This document shows, in pieces, positions 1 to 8,721 of a stretch of 64,000 bases of DNA. The notes under the pieces are model-generated. The model had not been told where the DNA came from. It did not search any database and saw nothing but the letters and a program-made list of their open reading frames with translations. Both the position numbers and the translations under genes were made by a program. Positions within the stretch are counted from its first letter, which is position 1, and each line of letters starts with the position of its first letter. Source of the DNA: GCA-002708145 sp045562755 (lineage in GTDB: Bacteria; Chloroflexota; Dehalococcoidia; Lucifugimonadales; Lucifugimonadaceae); assembly GCA_045562755.1 (NCBI GenBank), contig JBJKVF010000005.1:62001-126000 (forward strand), read 5' to 3'.

Positions 1-326
1 ACTCAAAAAGAATGGGTAAATATCTATTCGAAAAGTTACTGGATTTAAAAAAACATGATATTGTTGGTGACGTTAGAGGTGGTCTGGGACTTTTGGCAGC
101 TGTAGAATTTGTTTCTGACAGAAATAGTAAATTGCCTTTTCCAGCAAGCGTAAAATTAAGTAAAAAATTGCCTAAATTTTTATTTGAAAGAAATATTGTG
201 ACATTTAGAGCCGGTGATATTATTTCAATTTGTCCACCTCTATCCATCACAAAAAATGAGATTGATTATTTAGTTGATGCAATAGAAGATTCTATTATTG
301 AGCTAAAAAAAGATTTAAATGAATAA
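1..326 (+). CDS. class III aminotransferase, C-terminal part
   Basis: Only the last ~105 codons lie in the window. The frame is open to the window edge, so the ATG at 12 is unlikely to be the true start. The residues match the C-terminal domain of PLP-dependent class III (omega) aminotransferases: a DVRGGLGL stretch near the start, which in this family is followed by the xxVEF strand, and a RAGDIISICPPLSIT stretch matching the usual R...ppL-iT segment ahead of the last helix. The PLP lysine would be upstream and cannot be seen. It is separated by 111 bases from the ABC ATPase genes and is probably a different transcription unit. The substrate cannot be told from this part. Confidence 0.75.
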   Translation, partial: SKRMGKYLFEKLLDLKKHDIVGDVRGGLGLLAAVEFVSDRNSKLPFPASVKLSKKLPKFLFERNIVTFRAGDIISICPPLSITKNEIDYLVDAIEDSIIELKKDLNE

Positions 327-437
327 TTCATAGATAGTTTATTCTAGCAAAACAGTAAATTATTTGTTATCTTTCATTGACTATATACATTAAACTTATG
401 TTACATTTTTTATAAAAACTAGAAATAGGGATATAGG

Positions 438-1577
438 ATGCCTAAAACAGCTAAATCAACAACTAAAACAACTGCTAAATCAAAAGCAACTACAAAAACC
501 AAAAATATGAGTTCAAAATCAACTAAAAAAAATGTTGACACCGATGGATTTGGTCAAAGTGCCTTGTCTGATGAAGTGGTTTTAGAAGTGAAAAATCTTG
601 AAACACATTTCACCACAAGATGGGGAACAGTTAAGGCTGTTGATGGTGTGAGTTATTATGTAAGGCGAGGAGAAACCCTTGGAATTGTTGGAGAATCAGG
701 ATCTGGAAAGTCCGTTACTGCTTTTTCATTAATGAGACTAGTTCCTTCACCTCCGGGAAATATTGTTGGTGGTGAAGTAAATTTAAATGGTAAAGATCTT
801 TTAGATCTCTCTGAAAAAGAGATGACTCAGGTTAGAGGTGGAGAAATTTCCATGATATTACAGGATCCTATGCAAGCGCTTAACCCTGTTTTCAATATAG
901 AAAATCAAGTTGGTGAAGCTATTAAAATTCATCAAGGTTTAAAAGGTGACTCTTTATGGAAAAAAATAGTTGATTCACTTCAGAAAGTTAGAATCCCTGC
1001 TCCAGATACAAGAGCAAAAGACTTTCCTCATCAGTTATCTGGAGGAATGAGGCAAAGAGTTGTTGGAGCTATAGGAATATCTTCTGCTCCATCTGTAATA
1101 ATTGCAGATGAACCTACCACTTCCTTAGATGTAACTATACAAGCAGCGTATTTAAGACTTTTGCGACAAATTCAACAAGAAGAAGGTGTTGCAATAATTT
1201 TCATTACCCATGATTTCGGTATAGTTGCAAAAATGTGTGATAGGGTAGCAGTGATGTATGCTGGAAGAATTGTTGAAGTTAGTGATGTTAGAACAATATT
1301 TAACGAGCCATTACATGAATATACAAAAGCATTAATTGGTTCTGTACCTAAATTAGAAGAAAAAACAGGACGGCTTCCTCAAATTGAAGGGCAACCTCCA
1401 CTTCTATATAATCTTCCAGAAGGTGATGCATTTGCACCTAGATCTCCTTTGAAATTTAGCGAAGAAGATGCAAAGGGCAGGCCTCCATTAGTAGAGGTTA
1501 AACCGGGACATTGGGTTCAGTTATCTAAAAGCTCAGTTGCAGATTATGACAAATTTTCACACTTACTAGACAAATAA
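438..1577 (+). CDS. peptide/opine ABC transporter ATPase (OppD/DppD type)
   Basis: Nucleotide-binding subunit of an oligopeptide/dipeptide-family importer. Walker A GESGSGKS is at residues 85-92, the Q-loop at LQDP (~141), the signature LSGGM at 200-204, Walker B IIADEP at 221-226 and the H-loop in ITHD. The first ~45 residues are a Lys/Thr/Ser-rich low-complexity tail not found in most OppD proteins. The C-terminal oligo-HPY region is present, but its usual cysteines are gone: FAPRSPLKF stands where relatives have FAPRCP. The gene is 15 bases upstream of a second ATPase, forming the typical D-F pair, yet no permease or binding protein lies beside it in the window. It may serve permeases encoded elsewhere, for example the lone permease at 43957. 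Confidence 0.9.
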   Translation: MPKTAKSTTKTTAKSKATTKTKNMSSKSTKKNVDTDGFGQSALSDEVVLEVKNLETHFTTRWGTVKAVDGVSYYVRRGETLGIVGESGSGKSVTAFSLMRLVPSPPGNIVGGEVNLNGKDLLDLSEKEMTQVRGGEISMILQDPMQALNPVFNIENQVGEAIKIHQGLKGDSLWKKIVDSLQKVRIPAPDTRAKDFPHQLSGGMRQRVVGAIGISSAPSVIIADEPTTSLDVTIQAAYLRLLRQIQQEEGVAIIFITHDFGIVAKMCDRVAVMYAGRIVEVSDVRTIFNEPLHEYTKALIGSVPKLEEKTGRLPQIEGQPPLLYNLPEGDAFAPRSPLKFSEEDAKGRPPLVEVKPGHWVQLSKSSVADYDKFSHLLDK

Positions 1578-1592
1578 TTAGGAAAAAGATAT

Positions 1593-2690
1593 ATGACTAC
1601 AAAAAACAAGACTTCAAAATCAAATACTGTTATACCTACAGCACATGGTATTAAAGCTAATTCTGATCCGATAATATCAGTTAGAAACTTGCGAAAATGG
1701 TATCAAGTTGGGGGAGGTATATTTAATTTTGGAAACAAAAGTTACCTTAAGGCAGTTGATGATGTGAGTTTTGATATAGAGAGAGGTAAAACTTTTGGTC
1801 TTGTTGGTGAGTCTGGATGTGGTAAAACTACAACACTTAAAGTATTACTTGGTCTTGAGGAACTTACTGGTGGAGAAATATATTATGAGGGTGAAGATGT
1901 TGCAAAAATGTCAAAAGTAAGAAGAGGGGAGTTTAGGAGATCTGTTCAAGCAGTTTTCCAAGACCCATGGTCATCACTAAATCCTAGAATGAAAGTGGGT
2001 TCAATTGTAGGGGAACCATTAGAAATTCAAGGAAAAATGACAAAAAAAGAAATTTCACTTCGTGTTGGTGATTTACTAAGTGAGGTTGGGCTGAATCCTT
2101 ATCAAGCAAATCTTTATCCCCATGAATTTTCTGGCGGTCAAAGACAGAGAATTGGAATTGCTAGGGCTTTATCTCTAAATCCTAAAGTAATCGCTCTTGA
2201 TGAACCAGTATCAGCTCTTGATGTTTCTATTCGTGCTCAAATAATGAATTTGTTAGTTGACTTACAAGAAGAGCATGGTCTTGCTTACTTATTGGTTGCA
2301 CACAATCTTGCTACCGTAAGGTATATGTGTCATGACACAGCTGTAATGTACCTTGGAGTTGTACAAGAATGTGGCGATACAGAGGCTATTTTTAACAATC
2401 CTATGCATCTTTACACTAATGCGTTAGTGTCAGCAGCACTACCATCTCATCCTGATATACAAAGAGAAGAATTTTTGCTCCCTGGAGAAGTTGTTTCTCC
2501 AATTGATCCTCCGCCAGGGGATGTCTTTATGACTAGAACTCCATTGAAAGTGGATAAAAAACATAAATATGCTAATGAAAGACCTCCTTTGGTTGAAGTC
2601 GAAAAAGATCACTGGGTTGTTAAAACTCCTTGGTCACTTGCTGAAGATGCCGGCCTAAAGGTCGAAATTGAAGGTCATGAAGGTGTCTAA
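1593..2690 (+). CDS. peptide/opine ABC transporter ATPase (OppF/DppF type)
   Basis: Second ATPase of the D-F pair. Walker A GESGCGKT at residues 72-79, Q-loop FQDP at 122-125, signature FSGGQ at 169-173, Walker B IALDEP near 190-195, H-loop in VAHN. As in its neighbour, the C-terminal cysteine motif is lost (FMTRTPLKV in place of FRTRCP). An AGGA sits about 9 bases before the ATG. Both ATPases share the ending RPPLVEV-x3-HWV, so they were probably altered together. Partner membrane subunits are not visible nearby. Confidence 0.9.
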   Translation: MTTKNKTSKSNTVIPTAHGIKANSDPIISVRNLRKWYQVGGGIFNFGNKSYLKAVDDVSFDIERGKTFGLVGESGCGKTTTLKVLLGLEELTGGEIYYEGEDVAKMSKVRRGEFRRSVQAVFQDPWSSLNPRMKVGSIVGEPLEIQGKMTKKEISLRVGDLLSEVGLNPYQANLYPHEFSGGQRQRIGIARALSLNPKVIALDEPVSALDVSIRAQIMNLLVDLQEEHGLAYLLVAHNLATVRYMCHDTAVMYLGVVQECGDTEAIFNNPMHLYTNALVSAALPSHPDIQREEFLLPGEVVSPIDPPPGDVFMTRTPLKVDKKHKYANERPPLVEVEKDHWVVKTPWSLAEDAGLKVEIEGHEGV

Positions 2691-2773
2691 ATAACCTTTA
2701 TTTAGTTAGTAAAATAAATTTATATTGTTCTATTATTAATTTAAATCTTCTTAACATTTTTGTTACTTAATTC

Positions 2774-2782
2774 TGATATAAT
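2774..2782 (+). promoter_or_regulatory. extended -10 promoter before the coiled-coil lipoprotein
   Basis: TGATATAAT is an extended -10 element (TGN plus a perfect TATAAT at 2777-2782). No good -35 lies at 17 bases; TTAACA at 2751-2756 gives a 20-base spacer. A start site near 2789 would leave a leader of about 25-30 bases carrying AAGGA at 2804-2808. Confidence 0.5.
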
Positions 2783-2817
2783 TTTAATGTCTTAATATAT
2801 ATGAAGGAATAATGACA

Positions 2818-5271
2818 ATGAAGTTTAAGATTACGATGATAAGTTTGATTTCAATAGCTTTGACAGCTTGTGGAATTGTTGATACTGAAGCTGCTAATGA
2901 AGCATTAGATTTAAAAGCTCAGGTTTTAGATATTCAGGCCAATCAAATTGAACCTCTTTTAGAGCAATTGAGTGTCTTGAAAGATGAGATAGATCCTAAA
3001 GAACAAGAAATTGAGGATTTACAAGAACTAAGAGATCAATTGTATGAAGAAGGTGAAAGACTAGGTAGAGATTTTGAAGACGATATGAATGAACAGTATG
3101 AAATGTTGTTTAGAGGTGGAGATGATGCTAGGGAAGCTTTCTACGATGAAGTTGATGATCAATATAAGGCTCTTGATAAGGAAAGACGAGATTTTGATCG
3201 TAATCAAGAAGATATGTGGGATGCTATAGAAGACCAAACACAAGATATTTGGCGTGCTTTTGAAGATGAAAGATATAGTAGGCAACAAAGCATCCAAGAT
3301 GCATTTGCATTCATTCAAGAGCAACAAAATGCTATCCAATTAACTGAAATGGAGATTGAAGAGAAGAGATTTGATCTAGAAGATCAAATGGATCCACTAT
3401 ACGAACAAGTAGAAGCTCTTCACAGGCAACAGGATGATATATGGCATAACGAAGAAAATAATATAGATTATAGAGCTGTTATCAATGATAAACATGAACA
3501 AATGGATCAACTTCATAACCAAATGGAAGGTGCATGGGAACAAGCTGAGGTAGATTGGGATGTGCTAGAGTCACTAAGAAATGAAGCTTATGATACGCAT
3601 GAGGCAAAAATGAATGAAGTTCAACAATTGAGGACTACTAGTTATGATCAGGATGAGACTCAATCTGATGCTTCTGGAGCTAGTGAATCGCTAATAGCAC
3701 TTGAACAAAAATATAATAATGATGTAGCAACTTACCAATCACTAATCGCTGAGCAAGATAATATAATTTCACAATTGTCATCTGCTTCTGCTGATACTGG
3801 TAATATAGATACTAGCTCACTTATAGCTGGAGTTGAAGCTGCTAGATCGAATCTTACGTCTGCTGAGGATAATTTGGCTAATACACCTGCTAATATAACT
3901 ACTGGTGGAGGAGATAATCCTGATTATGCTGCAGCGCAGGAAGCTGTAACATCAGCTCAGGCGGCATTAGATGCTTTGACACCAACTGACGCTGAAGGTA
4001 ATCCAACAGCTGGATATTCAGACGCAGAGGCTGCATTACAGTCTGCTCAGAGTAACTTAGAAGCAACACCTGCTTCATTACCTGAAACGGAGATTGCAAA
4101 TCCTGCAGTAGCAGATATACAAGCTAGAATATCCTCTTTGCAATCAGAGTTGGCTTCAAAAGAAGCTGAACTTGCTTCAGCACAAGAAGCTAAGGCTGCA
4201 GCTGGAGATAATTCAGCTAATCCTGAACTAACTGCTGCTTATTCTATGAAATCGGAATATGAAGCAATTATTAACGATATTGGAACAACATTTGTTAATG
4301 AAAAAGCGGTTTTAGATAATCAAATTAATGCTGCTGGATCAACAGAACAGGTTGATATCCAAGGAGTAGAGAACAATATTCAGGCTCAACTTGATGAGGT
4401 AGATCAATGGTTAACTAATAGACTGGCTGAGATTGATTCAGCTTCATTTGGTGACCAATCAAAACCCCAGAATGTTCAAGCTCTAGAAAATGAGATTAAA
4501 GTTCTGGAGGATCAGATCAAGATGGTTCATAGGGAAGAAGAGAACTGGCATAAAAATAGAGAGCAAAATGCAAAAGCTATACGATTACAAATTAGAGACT
4601 TGCAGGATAATCAAATTCAACCGCTTGAGGATGAAAGGAAAGCATTAGATCAGTCAAGGAGGCCTCTTTCAAAGAAAAGAATGGCTCTTGAAAAAGAAAG
4701 AATGATACTTGATCCGCTTTGGCAAGAATTAGATACATGGGCTCAGGATCAACAGCGTACGGTTCAAATTCAAATGGATGATTTCCGTGATGAACAGGAA
4801 GACATAATAAAAGCTAAAAGAAGAGAGTTAGATGATAAGTATTACGCTCTTGAAGATGAAATAGATAACATTGAAGATGCTTTTGAAGATGAATTCGAAA
4901 AGCAATTGAGAGCTTTAGATGATTCAAGGGAATCTTTGATGAATGAAAAAATGGCTCCGTTGGAAACGCAAGCTCAGGAACTAGATGAACAGATTGAAGA
5001 AAAATTTGTTGCACTTGATTCTTTGTACCAACAACAAGCTGATCTTAAGGATCAATTAGAAACTCTTGAAAAGCAAGTTCGTGATCTGGATAGACAGGCT
5101 GAATTTGGTGTTCTAGAAGTTATAACTGGTGCTATAGAAAATGCTGAGGAACTTGAAAAAGGTGGCGGCATAGGATTCGAATCCTTTATTCCATCAATTG
5201 GTGGTGGATCTGACGAAGGTCCAGAAGGTTCAGAGCAGGGTGACTCTTCATCAGCTCCAGCAACTCCATAA
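2818..5271 (+). CDS. large coiled-coil lipoprotein of unknown function
   Basis: 817 residues from the ATG at 2818. An ATG at 2812 is also in frame but only 3 bases from the AAGGA; the 2818 start gives 9. The N terminus is a lipoprotein signal ending in a lipobox (LTAC), followed almost throughout by Asp/Glu/Gln-rich heptad-like helix. An acidic coiled-coil arm spans roughly residues 25-285. An Ala/Ser/Thr-rich middle follows (~290-510), itself carrying shorter helical pieces. A second charged arm (~555-770) opens with a sequence resembling the start of the first (IQANQIEPL versus LQDNQIQPL). The tail is Gly/Ser-rich. The only cysteine is in the lipobox. I do not recognise a family. The layout suggests a long membrane-anchored spacer or scaffold in the cell envelope. 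It has its own promoter and terminator. Confidence 0.8.
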   Translation: MKFKITMISLISIALTACGIVDTEAANEALDLKAQVLDIQANQIEPLLEQLSVLKDEIDPKEQEIEDLQELRDQLYEEGERLGRDFEDDMNEQYEMLFRGGDDAREAFYDEVDDQYKALDKERRDFDRNQEDMWDAIEDQTQDIWRAFEDERYSRQQSIQDAFAFIQEQQNAIQLTEMEIEEKRFDLEDQMDPLYEQVEALHRQQDDIWHNEENNIDYRAVINDKHEQMDQLHNQMEGAWEQAEVDWDVLESLRNEAYDTHEAKMNEVQQLRTTSYDQDETQSDASGASESLIALEQKYNNDVATYQSLIAEQDNIISQLSSASADTGNIDTSSLIAGVEAARSNLTSAEDNLANTPANITTGGGDNPDYAAAQEAVTSAQAALDALTPTDAEGNPTAGYSDAEAALQSAQSNLEATPASLPETEIANPAVADIQARISSLQSELASKEAELASAQEAKAAAGDNSANPELTAAYSMKSEYEAIINDIGTTFVNEKAVLDNQINAAGSTEQVDIQGVENNIQAQLDEVDQWLTNRLAEIDSASFGDQSKPQNVQALENEIKVLEDQIKMVHREEENWHKNREQNAKAIRLQIRDLQDNQIQPLEDERKALDQSRRPLSKKRMALEKERMILDPLWQELDTWAQDQQRTVQIQMDDFRDEQEDIIKAKRRELDDKYYALEDEIDNIEDAFEDEFEKQLRALDDSRESLMNEKMAPLETQAQELDEQIEEKFVALDSLYQQQADLKDQLETLEKQVRDLDRQAEFGVLEVITGAIENAEELEKGGGIGFESFIPSIGGGSDEGPEGSEQGDSSSAPATP

Positions 5272-5287
5272 TAAAGTAAAAGAATAA

Positions 5288-5320
5288 TAAAAAAAGCGGT
5301 CAACATTTGACCGCTTTTTT
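5288..5320 (+). terminator. Rho-independent terminator after the coiled-coil lipoprotein
   Basis: The stem AGCGGTCAA / TTGACCGCT with a 3-base loop is flanked by an A-run and a T6 run, so it can also stop transcription coming from the opposite strand (tRNA-Gln). Confidence 0.9.
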
Positions 5321-5328
5321 ATTTGAAA

Positions 5329-5402
5329 TGGCTCCCGGGCCTGGATTCGAACCAGGATTAGAGGATTCAAAGTCCTCTGTCCTACCATTAGACGACCCAG
5401 GA
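5329..5402 (-). tRNA. tRNA-Gln (TTG anticodon)
   Basis: On the minus strand a 7-bp acceptor stem TCCTGGG / CCCGGGA, a D-arm, an anticodon stem GAGGA / TCCTC around loop CTTTGAA (anticodon TTG), and a T-arm with GGTTCGAATCC are all present, followed by discriminator G and an encoded CCA. U at position 1 is typical for tRNA-Gln. It faces the lipoprotein gene; only the shared bidirectional hairpin lies between. Confidence 0.95.
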
Positions 5403-5440
5403 TTGAACTTAAATTATAAATAACATAATTATTTTATGTT

Positions 5441-6553
5441 TTATATTTTGGATAATTTATCCACTATTTTTTCATTTATTTCTATTCCTAATCCTGGTTT
5501 GTCATTTAATAATATTTGACCATTTTTAGGTATAACATCCTCGCCATATAGTTCTGCTATTTCATCAAGTGGGCCAGTGAATTCAGTTGAAAATTCGTGA
5601 GGTCTAGTTGCATTAGTAATTGTTGAATAAGTTTGAATTGATGCAATAGAATTTATTCCTGCTTGGGGACTATGAGGCATGACTGGTTTATTATATGTTT
5701 CAGAAATATGGTATATTTTTTTTATTTCAGATGGACCTCCTGCTGTTAGGATATCTGGTTGTAAAATATCTGGATTTCCTAAGTGAATTAAATTAATAAA
5801 CCACCATCTATATGAATCTTGTTCACCAGCTGAAACTGCTACATCAAGCGAATCTGATATTTGCTTTAAACCCATTAAATCATAATGAGGTATTGGTTCT
5901 TCAAAATGATCAATTCCTAATTCTTCAAATTTTCTTCCTTGTTGTATTGCAGTACTCACAGAGTAACCATTATTGGCATCAAAGCCTAAATATTCGCCAT
6001 TAGATAAAAATTCTCTAACAAGTTTAAACATTTCAAAATCTTTGTTTGGATCAATATCTTGTCTCCAGCCTTTCCAATCCATTCGGATTTTAAATTTTCT
6101 AAATCCCTGTTCCCATCCTTCTTTTATTTTTTTTAGCATTTCTTCTGATGTCATTTTCCAACCTGAACCAACACTCCAATATAAAGGGATAATATTTCTA
6201 GCACTTCCTCCCATAAGTCTATGAATAGGTAAGCCTGCTTCTTTCCCTAATATGTCCCATAAAGCTATATCTATAGTACCTACAATTTGTGCTGGTAATT
6301 TGTATAGATTTTCTCCTTTGCCAAGCGCCAATGTCTCCCAATGTCGATCAATTTCAAGAGGATTTTCACCAATTAGAAGGGGGCTTAAATATTCTTCCAG
6401 ATAAGTATCAAATATAGTGGAATTTCTACTATTAGAGCTTGGTGAGTTACTGGAGAAAGCTTCCGAAAAACCAGTTATTCCTGAATTAGTTTCTATTCTT
6501 ACTAATGATTTTCCAATTGATAAAGGAGTCGAGGTTATTTTGGTAATTTTCAT
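5441..6553 (-). CDS. enolase-superfamily (mandelate racemase/muconate lactonising type) enzyme
   Basis: About 370 residues, a normal length for this superfamily. The fold is an N-terminal capping domain plus a TIM barrel whose strand ends carry the active site. Visible elements in order: KFKIRM (base lysine strand), FDANNGYS (first metal Asp), FEEPIP (second metal Glu), SAGEQ (third metal Glu), LQPDILTAGG (Asp of the His-Asp dyad) and MPHSPQ (catalytic His). The Lys plus His arrangement points to the mandelate racemase/acid-sugar dehydratase subgroup. The start could be a GTG at 6562; I prefer ATG 6553 because MKITKI is the usual beginning in this family. It lies between the two tRNA genes and reads away from tRNA-Ala. 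The substrate cannot be assigned. Confidence 0.88.
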   Translation of the reverse strand: MKITKITSTPLSIGKSLVRIETNSGITGFSEAFSSNSPSSNSRNSTIFDTYLEEYLSPLLIGENPLEIDRHWETLALGKGENLYKLPAQIVGTIDIALWDILGKEAGLPIHRLMGGSARNIIPLYWSVGSGWKMTSEEMLKKIKEGWEQGFRKFKIRMDWKGWRQDIDPNKDFEMFKLVREFLSNGEYLGFDANNGYSVSTAIQQGRKFEELGIDHFEEPIPHYDLMGLKQISDSLDVAVSAGEQDSYRWWFINLIHLGNPDILQPDILTAGGPSEIKKIYHISETYNKPVMPHSPQAGINSIASIQTYSTITNATRPHEFSTEFTGPLDEIAELYGEDVIPKNGQILLNDKPGLGIEINEKIVDKLSKI

Positions 6554-6636
6554 CTTTTTCACTTTCTCTAAAGTTAATTTTTACGTTAGTATAATATAAA
6601 TATATATAAATAATAACTAATTTTTACTTGCTTTGA

Positions 6637-6667
6637 TTGCAAACTACAATTAAAGATTTGTTATCAT
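6637..6667 (+). promoter_or_regulatory. probable promoter of tRNA-Ala
   Basis: TTGCAA (6637-6642) and TATCAT (6662-6667, one mismatch to TATAAT) are 19 bases apart and end 20 bases before the tRNA. The spacing is slightly long. Confidence 0.45.
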
Positions 6668-6687
6668 TATTTATGCAGAATTTTATT

Positions 6688-6763
6688 GGGGCCTTAGCTC
6701 AGCTGGGAGAGCGCCTGCTTTGCAAGCAGGAGGTAGCGGGTTCGAGTCCCGCAGGCTCCACCA
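6688..6763 (+). tRNA. tRNA-Ala (TGC anticodon)
   Basis: Acceptor stem GGGGCCT / AGGCTCC, D-arm with AGCTCAGCTGGGAGAGC, anticodon stem CTGCT around loop TTTGCAA (anticodon TGC), variable loop, T-arm GCGGGTTCGAGTCCCGC, discriminator A and encoded CCA. 76 bases in total. Confidence 0.97.
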
Positions 6764-6988
6764 AGAACAAATCAAACTCAAGATAATCCTCACAAAAATC
6801 CCCTAATATTCCTAAATGTAGTCCTTAAGTAGTCCTTACGAGAATTTAACTCAGTATTTTTCATGCTTTTTTTCTTAGACAATTCAACCTGTATTTTGCT
6901 TAGTAACACATAGTAACACCTTGGTAACAACCTTGTTACTAGCCGATACATCTTTCGCTTATATCGTATATATATAGAGGGAGTTAGA
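6764..6988 (+). promoter_or_regulatory. repeat-bearing region between tRNA-Ala and the next enolase gene
   Basis: No gene of ordinary size. It carries TAGTCCTTA twice, 11 bases apart (6819-6827, 6830-6838). It also has a cluster of GTAACA boxes: TAGTAACAC at 6901 and 6911, then a perfect inverted repeat GTAACAA-CC-TTGTTAC at 6924-6939. This could be an operator for the enolase gene at 7053 or the scar of an element inserted beside the tRNA; no integrase is present to support the second reading. Confidence 0.4.
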
Positions 6989-7066
6989 GTGTTGAAGAAT
7001 TATTTATTTAATGATTCAATAATAGAAAATCAAAAACTAGCTAATAACAAAAATGAAAATCACTGA
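6989..7066 (+). CDS. possible 25-residue leader ORF overlapping the enolase gene
   Basis: A GTG-started ORF with the best ribosome binding site of this stretch (GAGGGAG at 6977-6983, 5-base spacer). It ends at TGA 7064-7066, 14 bases inside the enolase gene at 7053, which has no Shine-Dalgarno of its own. The arrangement fits translational coupling. The peptide is polar (ending NNKNENH) and resembles nothing I know. It is supported only by the ribosome site and the overlap. Confidence 0.4.
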   Translation: MLKNYLFNDSIIENQKLANNKNENH

Positions 7067-8198
7067 TATTAAGATTCTTAAGATGTCTGCGCAGCCTCAT
7101 CAATCAGATACAAATAATTGGCTATTTGTTAAGATATACACTGATTCAGGAATTTATGGAGTAGGTGAAGGAAGTTTGCAATATAAAGATGCTGCCTTAG
7201 AGTCTGAAATATTAGACTTCGGTAAGTTTTTGATAGGTAAAGACCCTTTTGAAATAGAGTTTATTTGGAATTCACTGTATAGAAGAGTGACGTGGACAGG
7301 AGGTGCGGTTACAATGAGCGCAATAAGCGCAATAGATCTAGCATTATGGGATATTAAAGCTAAATCTCTTGATGTACCGGTATATCAATTATTAGGAGGG
7401 AAAGTTAGAAATAGAGTTCCTGTGTATGCTAATGGATGGTTTTCTGACTCCATTACTCCCGAAGACCATTCTAAGGCTGCAGAAAATATTATTAATCAAG
7501 GATATAAATGTATAAAATTTTATCCATTTCAAAGCAAGTTTAATATTGAAAACAAAGATATTATACAAGGTATTAATCTTATTGATTCAGTCAGAGAAAC
7601 TGTTGGTAATGATATAGAAATAGCTGTAGATATAAGAGCAAGAATTGACTATGGAAGTTCATTGAAAGTATTAAATAAACTTATTCCATATGACATAGCA
7701 TGGGTTGAAGAGCCATTGCCATTTGAAAATACTGAATCCTTAGGTAAGTTATCGCAATCTACATCTATTCCTCTTTCAGCTGGAGAACAACTTTATAATA
7801 GATGGGAGTTTCAAAAATTGTTTGATAGCAGATCAGTTTCTATAATACAGCCGGATATTTGTCATGCTGGTGGAATTAGCGAGTTGAAAAAAATTTCTTC
7901 AGCTGCTGAAACATATTATATGAGTGTTGCACCCCATAACTCAAATGGACCTATTTCTACAATAGCTAGTTTGCATTTAGATATGAGTATTACTAACTGC
8001 TTTAAACAAGAAATTTTTGTAAGTTTTTTAGATAAATATCGAAAAGTATTAACTAATGATATAAATATTCAAGATGGTTATGCAAGTATTTCTGAAGAAC
8101 CAGGCTGGGGTACTGATATAGATGAAGAATCATTAAAGGAATTTCCACCTTCTGATTATATACCTATAGAATCAGAGCCTTATACAGACTTTTTCTAA
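7053..8198 (+). CDS. enolase-superfamily sugar-acid dehydratase-like enzyme
   Basis: 381 residues. Active-site landmarks of the mandelate racemase/galactonate dehydratase branch: CIKFYPF (catalytic Lys strand), AVDIRARID (first metal Asp), WVEEPLP (Glu), LSAGEQLY (Glu), IIQPDICHAGG (Asp) and VAPHNSNGP (catalytic His), closing with the conserved EPGWGTDID turn. It is clearly related to the gene at 23921, which has the same pattern with KFDPF. The start has no Shine-Dalgarno but overlaps a leader ORF that does. A dehydratase acting on a hexonate or uronate-derived acid is likely; the exact substrate is open. Confidence 0.9.
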   Translation: MKITDIKILKMSAQPHQSDTNNWLFVKIYTDSGIYGVGEGSLQYKDAALESEILDFGKFLIGKDPFEIEFIWNSLYRRVTWTGGAVTMSAISAIDLALWDIKAKSLDVPVYQLLGGKVRNRVPVYANGWFSDSITPEDHSKAAENIINQGYKCIKFYPFQSKFNIENKDIIQGINLIDSVRETVGNDIEIAVDIRARIDYGSSLKVLNKLIPYDIAWVEEPLPFENTESLGKLSQSTSIPLSAGEQLYNRWEFQKLFDSRSVSIIQPDICHAGGISELKKISSAAETYYMSVAPHNSNGPISTIASLHLDMSITNCFKQEIFVSFLDKYRKVLTNDINIQDGYASISEEPGWGTDIDEESLKEFPPSDYIPIESEPYTDFF

Positions 8199-8247
8199 GA
8201 TATAATAATCCAAAAGATAATTGGAAGTACAACAACACTTCTGTACC

Positions 8248-8697
8248 TCAAGTTTTATTTAAACGCTTTGTAATAATTAACAGACCAAAAATTATGCCAA
8301 TTATAAATGCTCCACCATGAACATGTTCCAAGAAGCCATAAGTATCTGGCCCAAACCCCCAAAGAACATCCACTAAATTCTCCTTAAAAAGTCCGTGACT
8401 TATGAATGTTCCTGCTATATAAATCGAAATAGGAGGAGCATACAATAATTTAGATCTAATACTTGATCTAAGTAAATCTTTCTTATTGGCAATCGAATAT
8501 ACTAGAAGAGCGCCAATCAACCCCCAAATAGAACCACTTGCTCCAAATACGGAGTTACCGGCCCCAATATCACAATTATTAACATCAATCAGTAAATCCG
8601 CCCCACAAAATACGGCAAGGTCATAAGTTTGCGCTAATAATCCAGATATAATATAAACCAGAATATAATTTCTCTTACCGAAATACCACTCTGTCAA
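8248..8697 (-). pseudogene. rhomboid-family membrane protein, N-terminally truncated
   Basis: 149 codons from a TTG. The serine motif GASGSIWGLIGA and the histidine helix motif HVHGGAFIIGIIFG of rhomboid intramembrane proteases are both present, with helices between them. The segment starts at the TEWYFGKR stretch, which in rhomboids follows the second transmembrane helix. The first helix, the L1 loop and the HxxxN helix that helps form the oxyanion hole are therefore missing. The frame stays open upstream into the DUF805 gene, but those codons do not look like a rhomboid and contain no start. Most likely a remnant of a full gene cut at about 8700; a short functional form is possible but would lack the usual core. 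Confidence 0.65.
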
Positions 8698-8721
8698 AAT
8701 TAAAAATGATAAAATGTTTAT

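Noticed and set aside
377..406. Promoter TTGACT with a -10 before the ATPase pair
   Set aside because: TTGACT is good but no acceptable -10 falls at 16-18 bases.
6764..7000. Integration (att) scar beside tRNA-Ala
   Set aside because: Short repeats are present but there is no integrase and no duplicated tRNA 3' end in the window; operator is the simpler reading.
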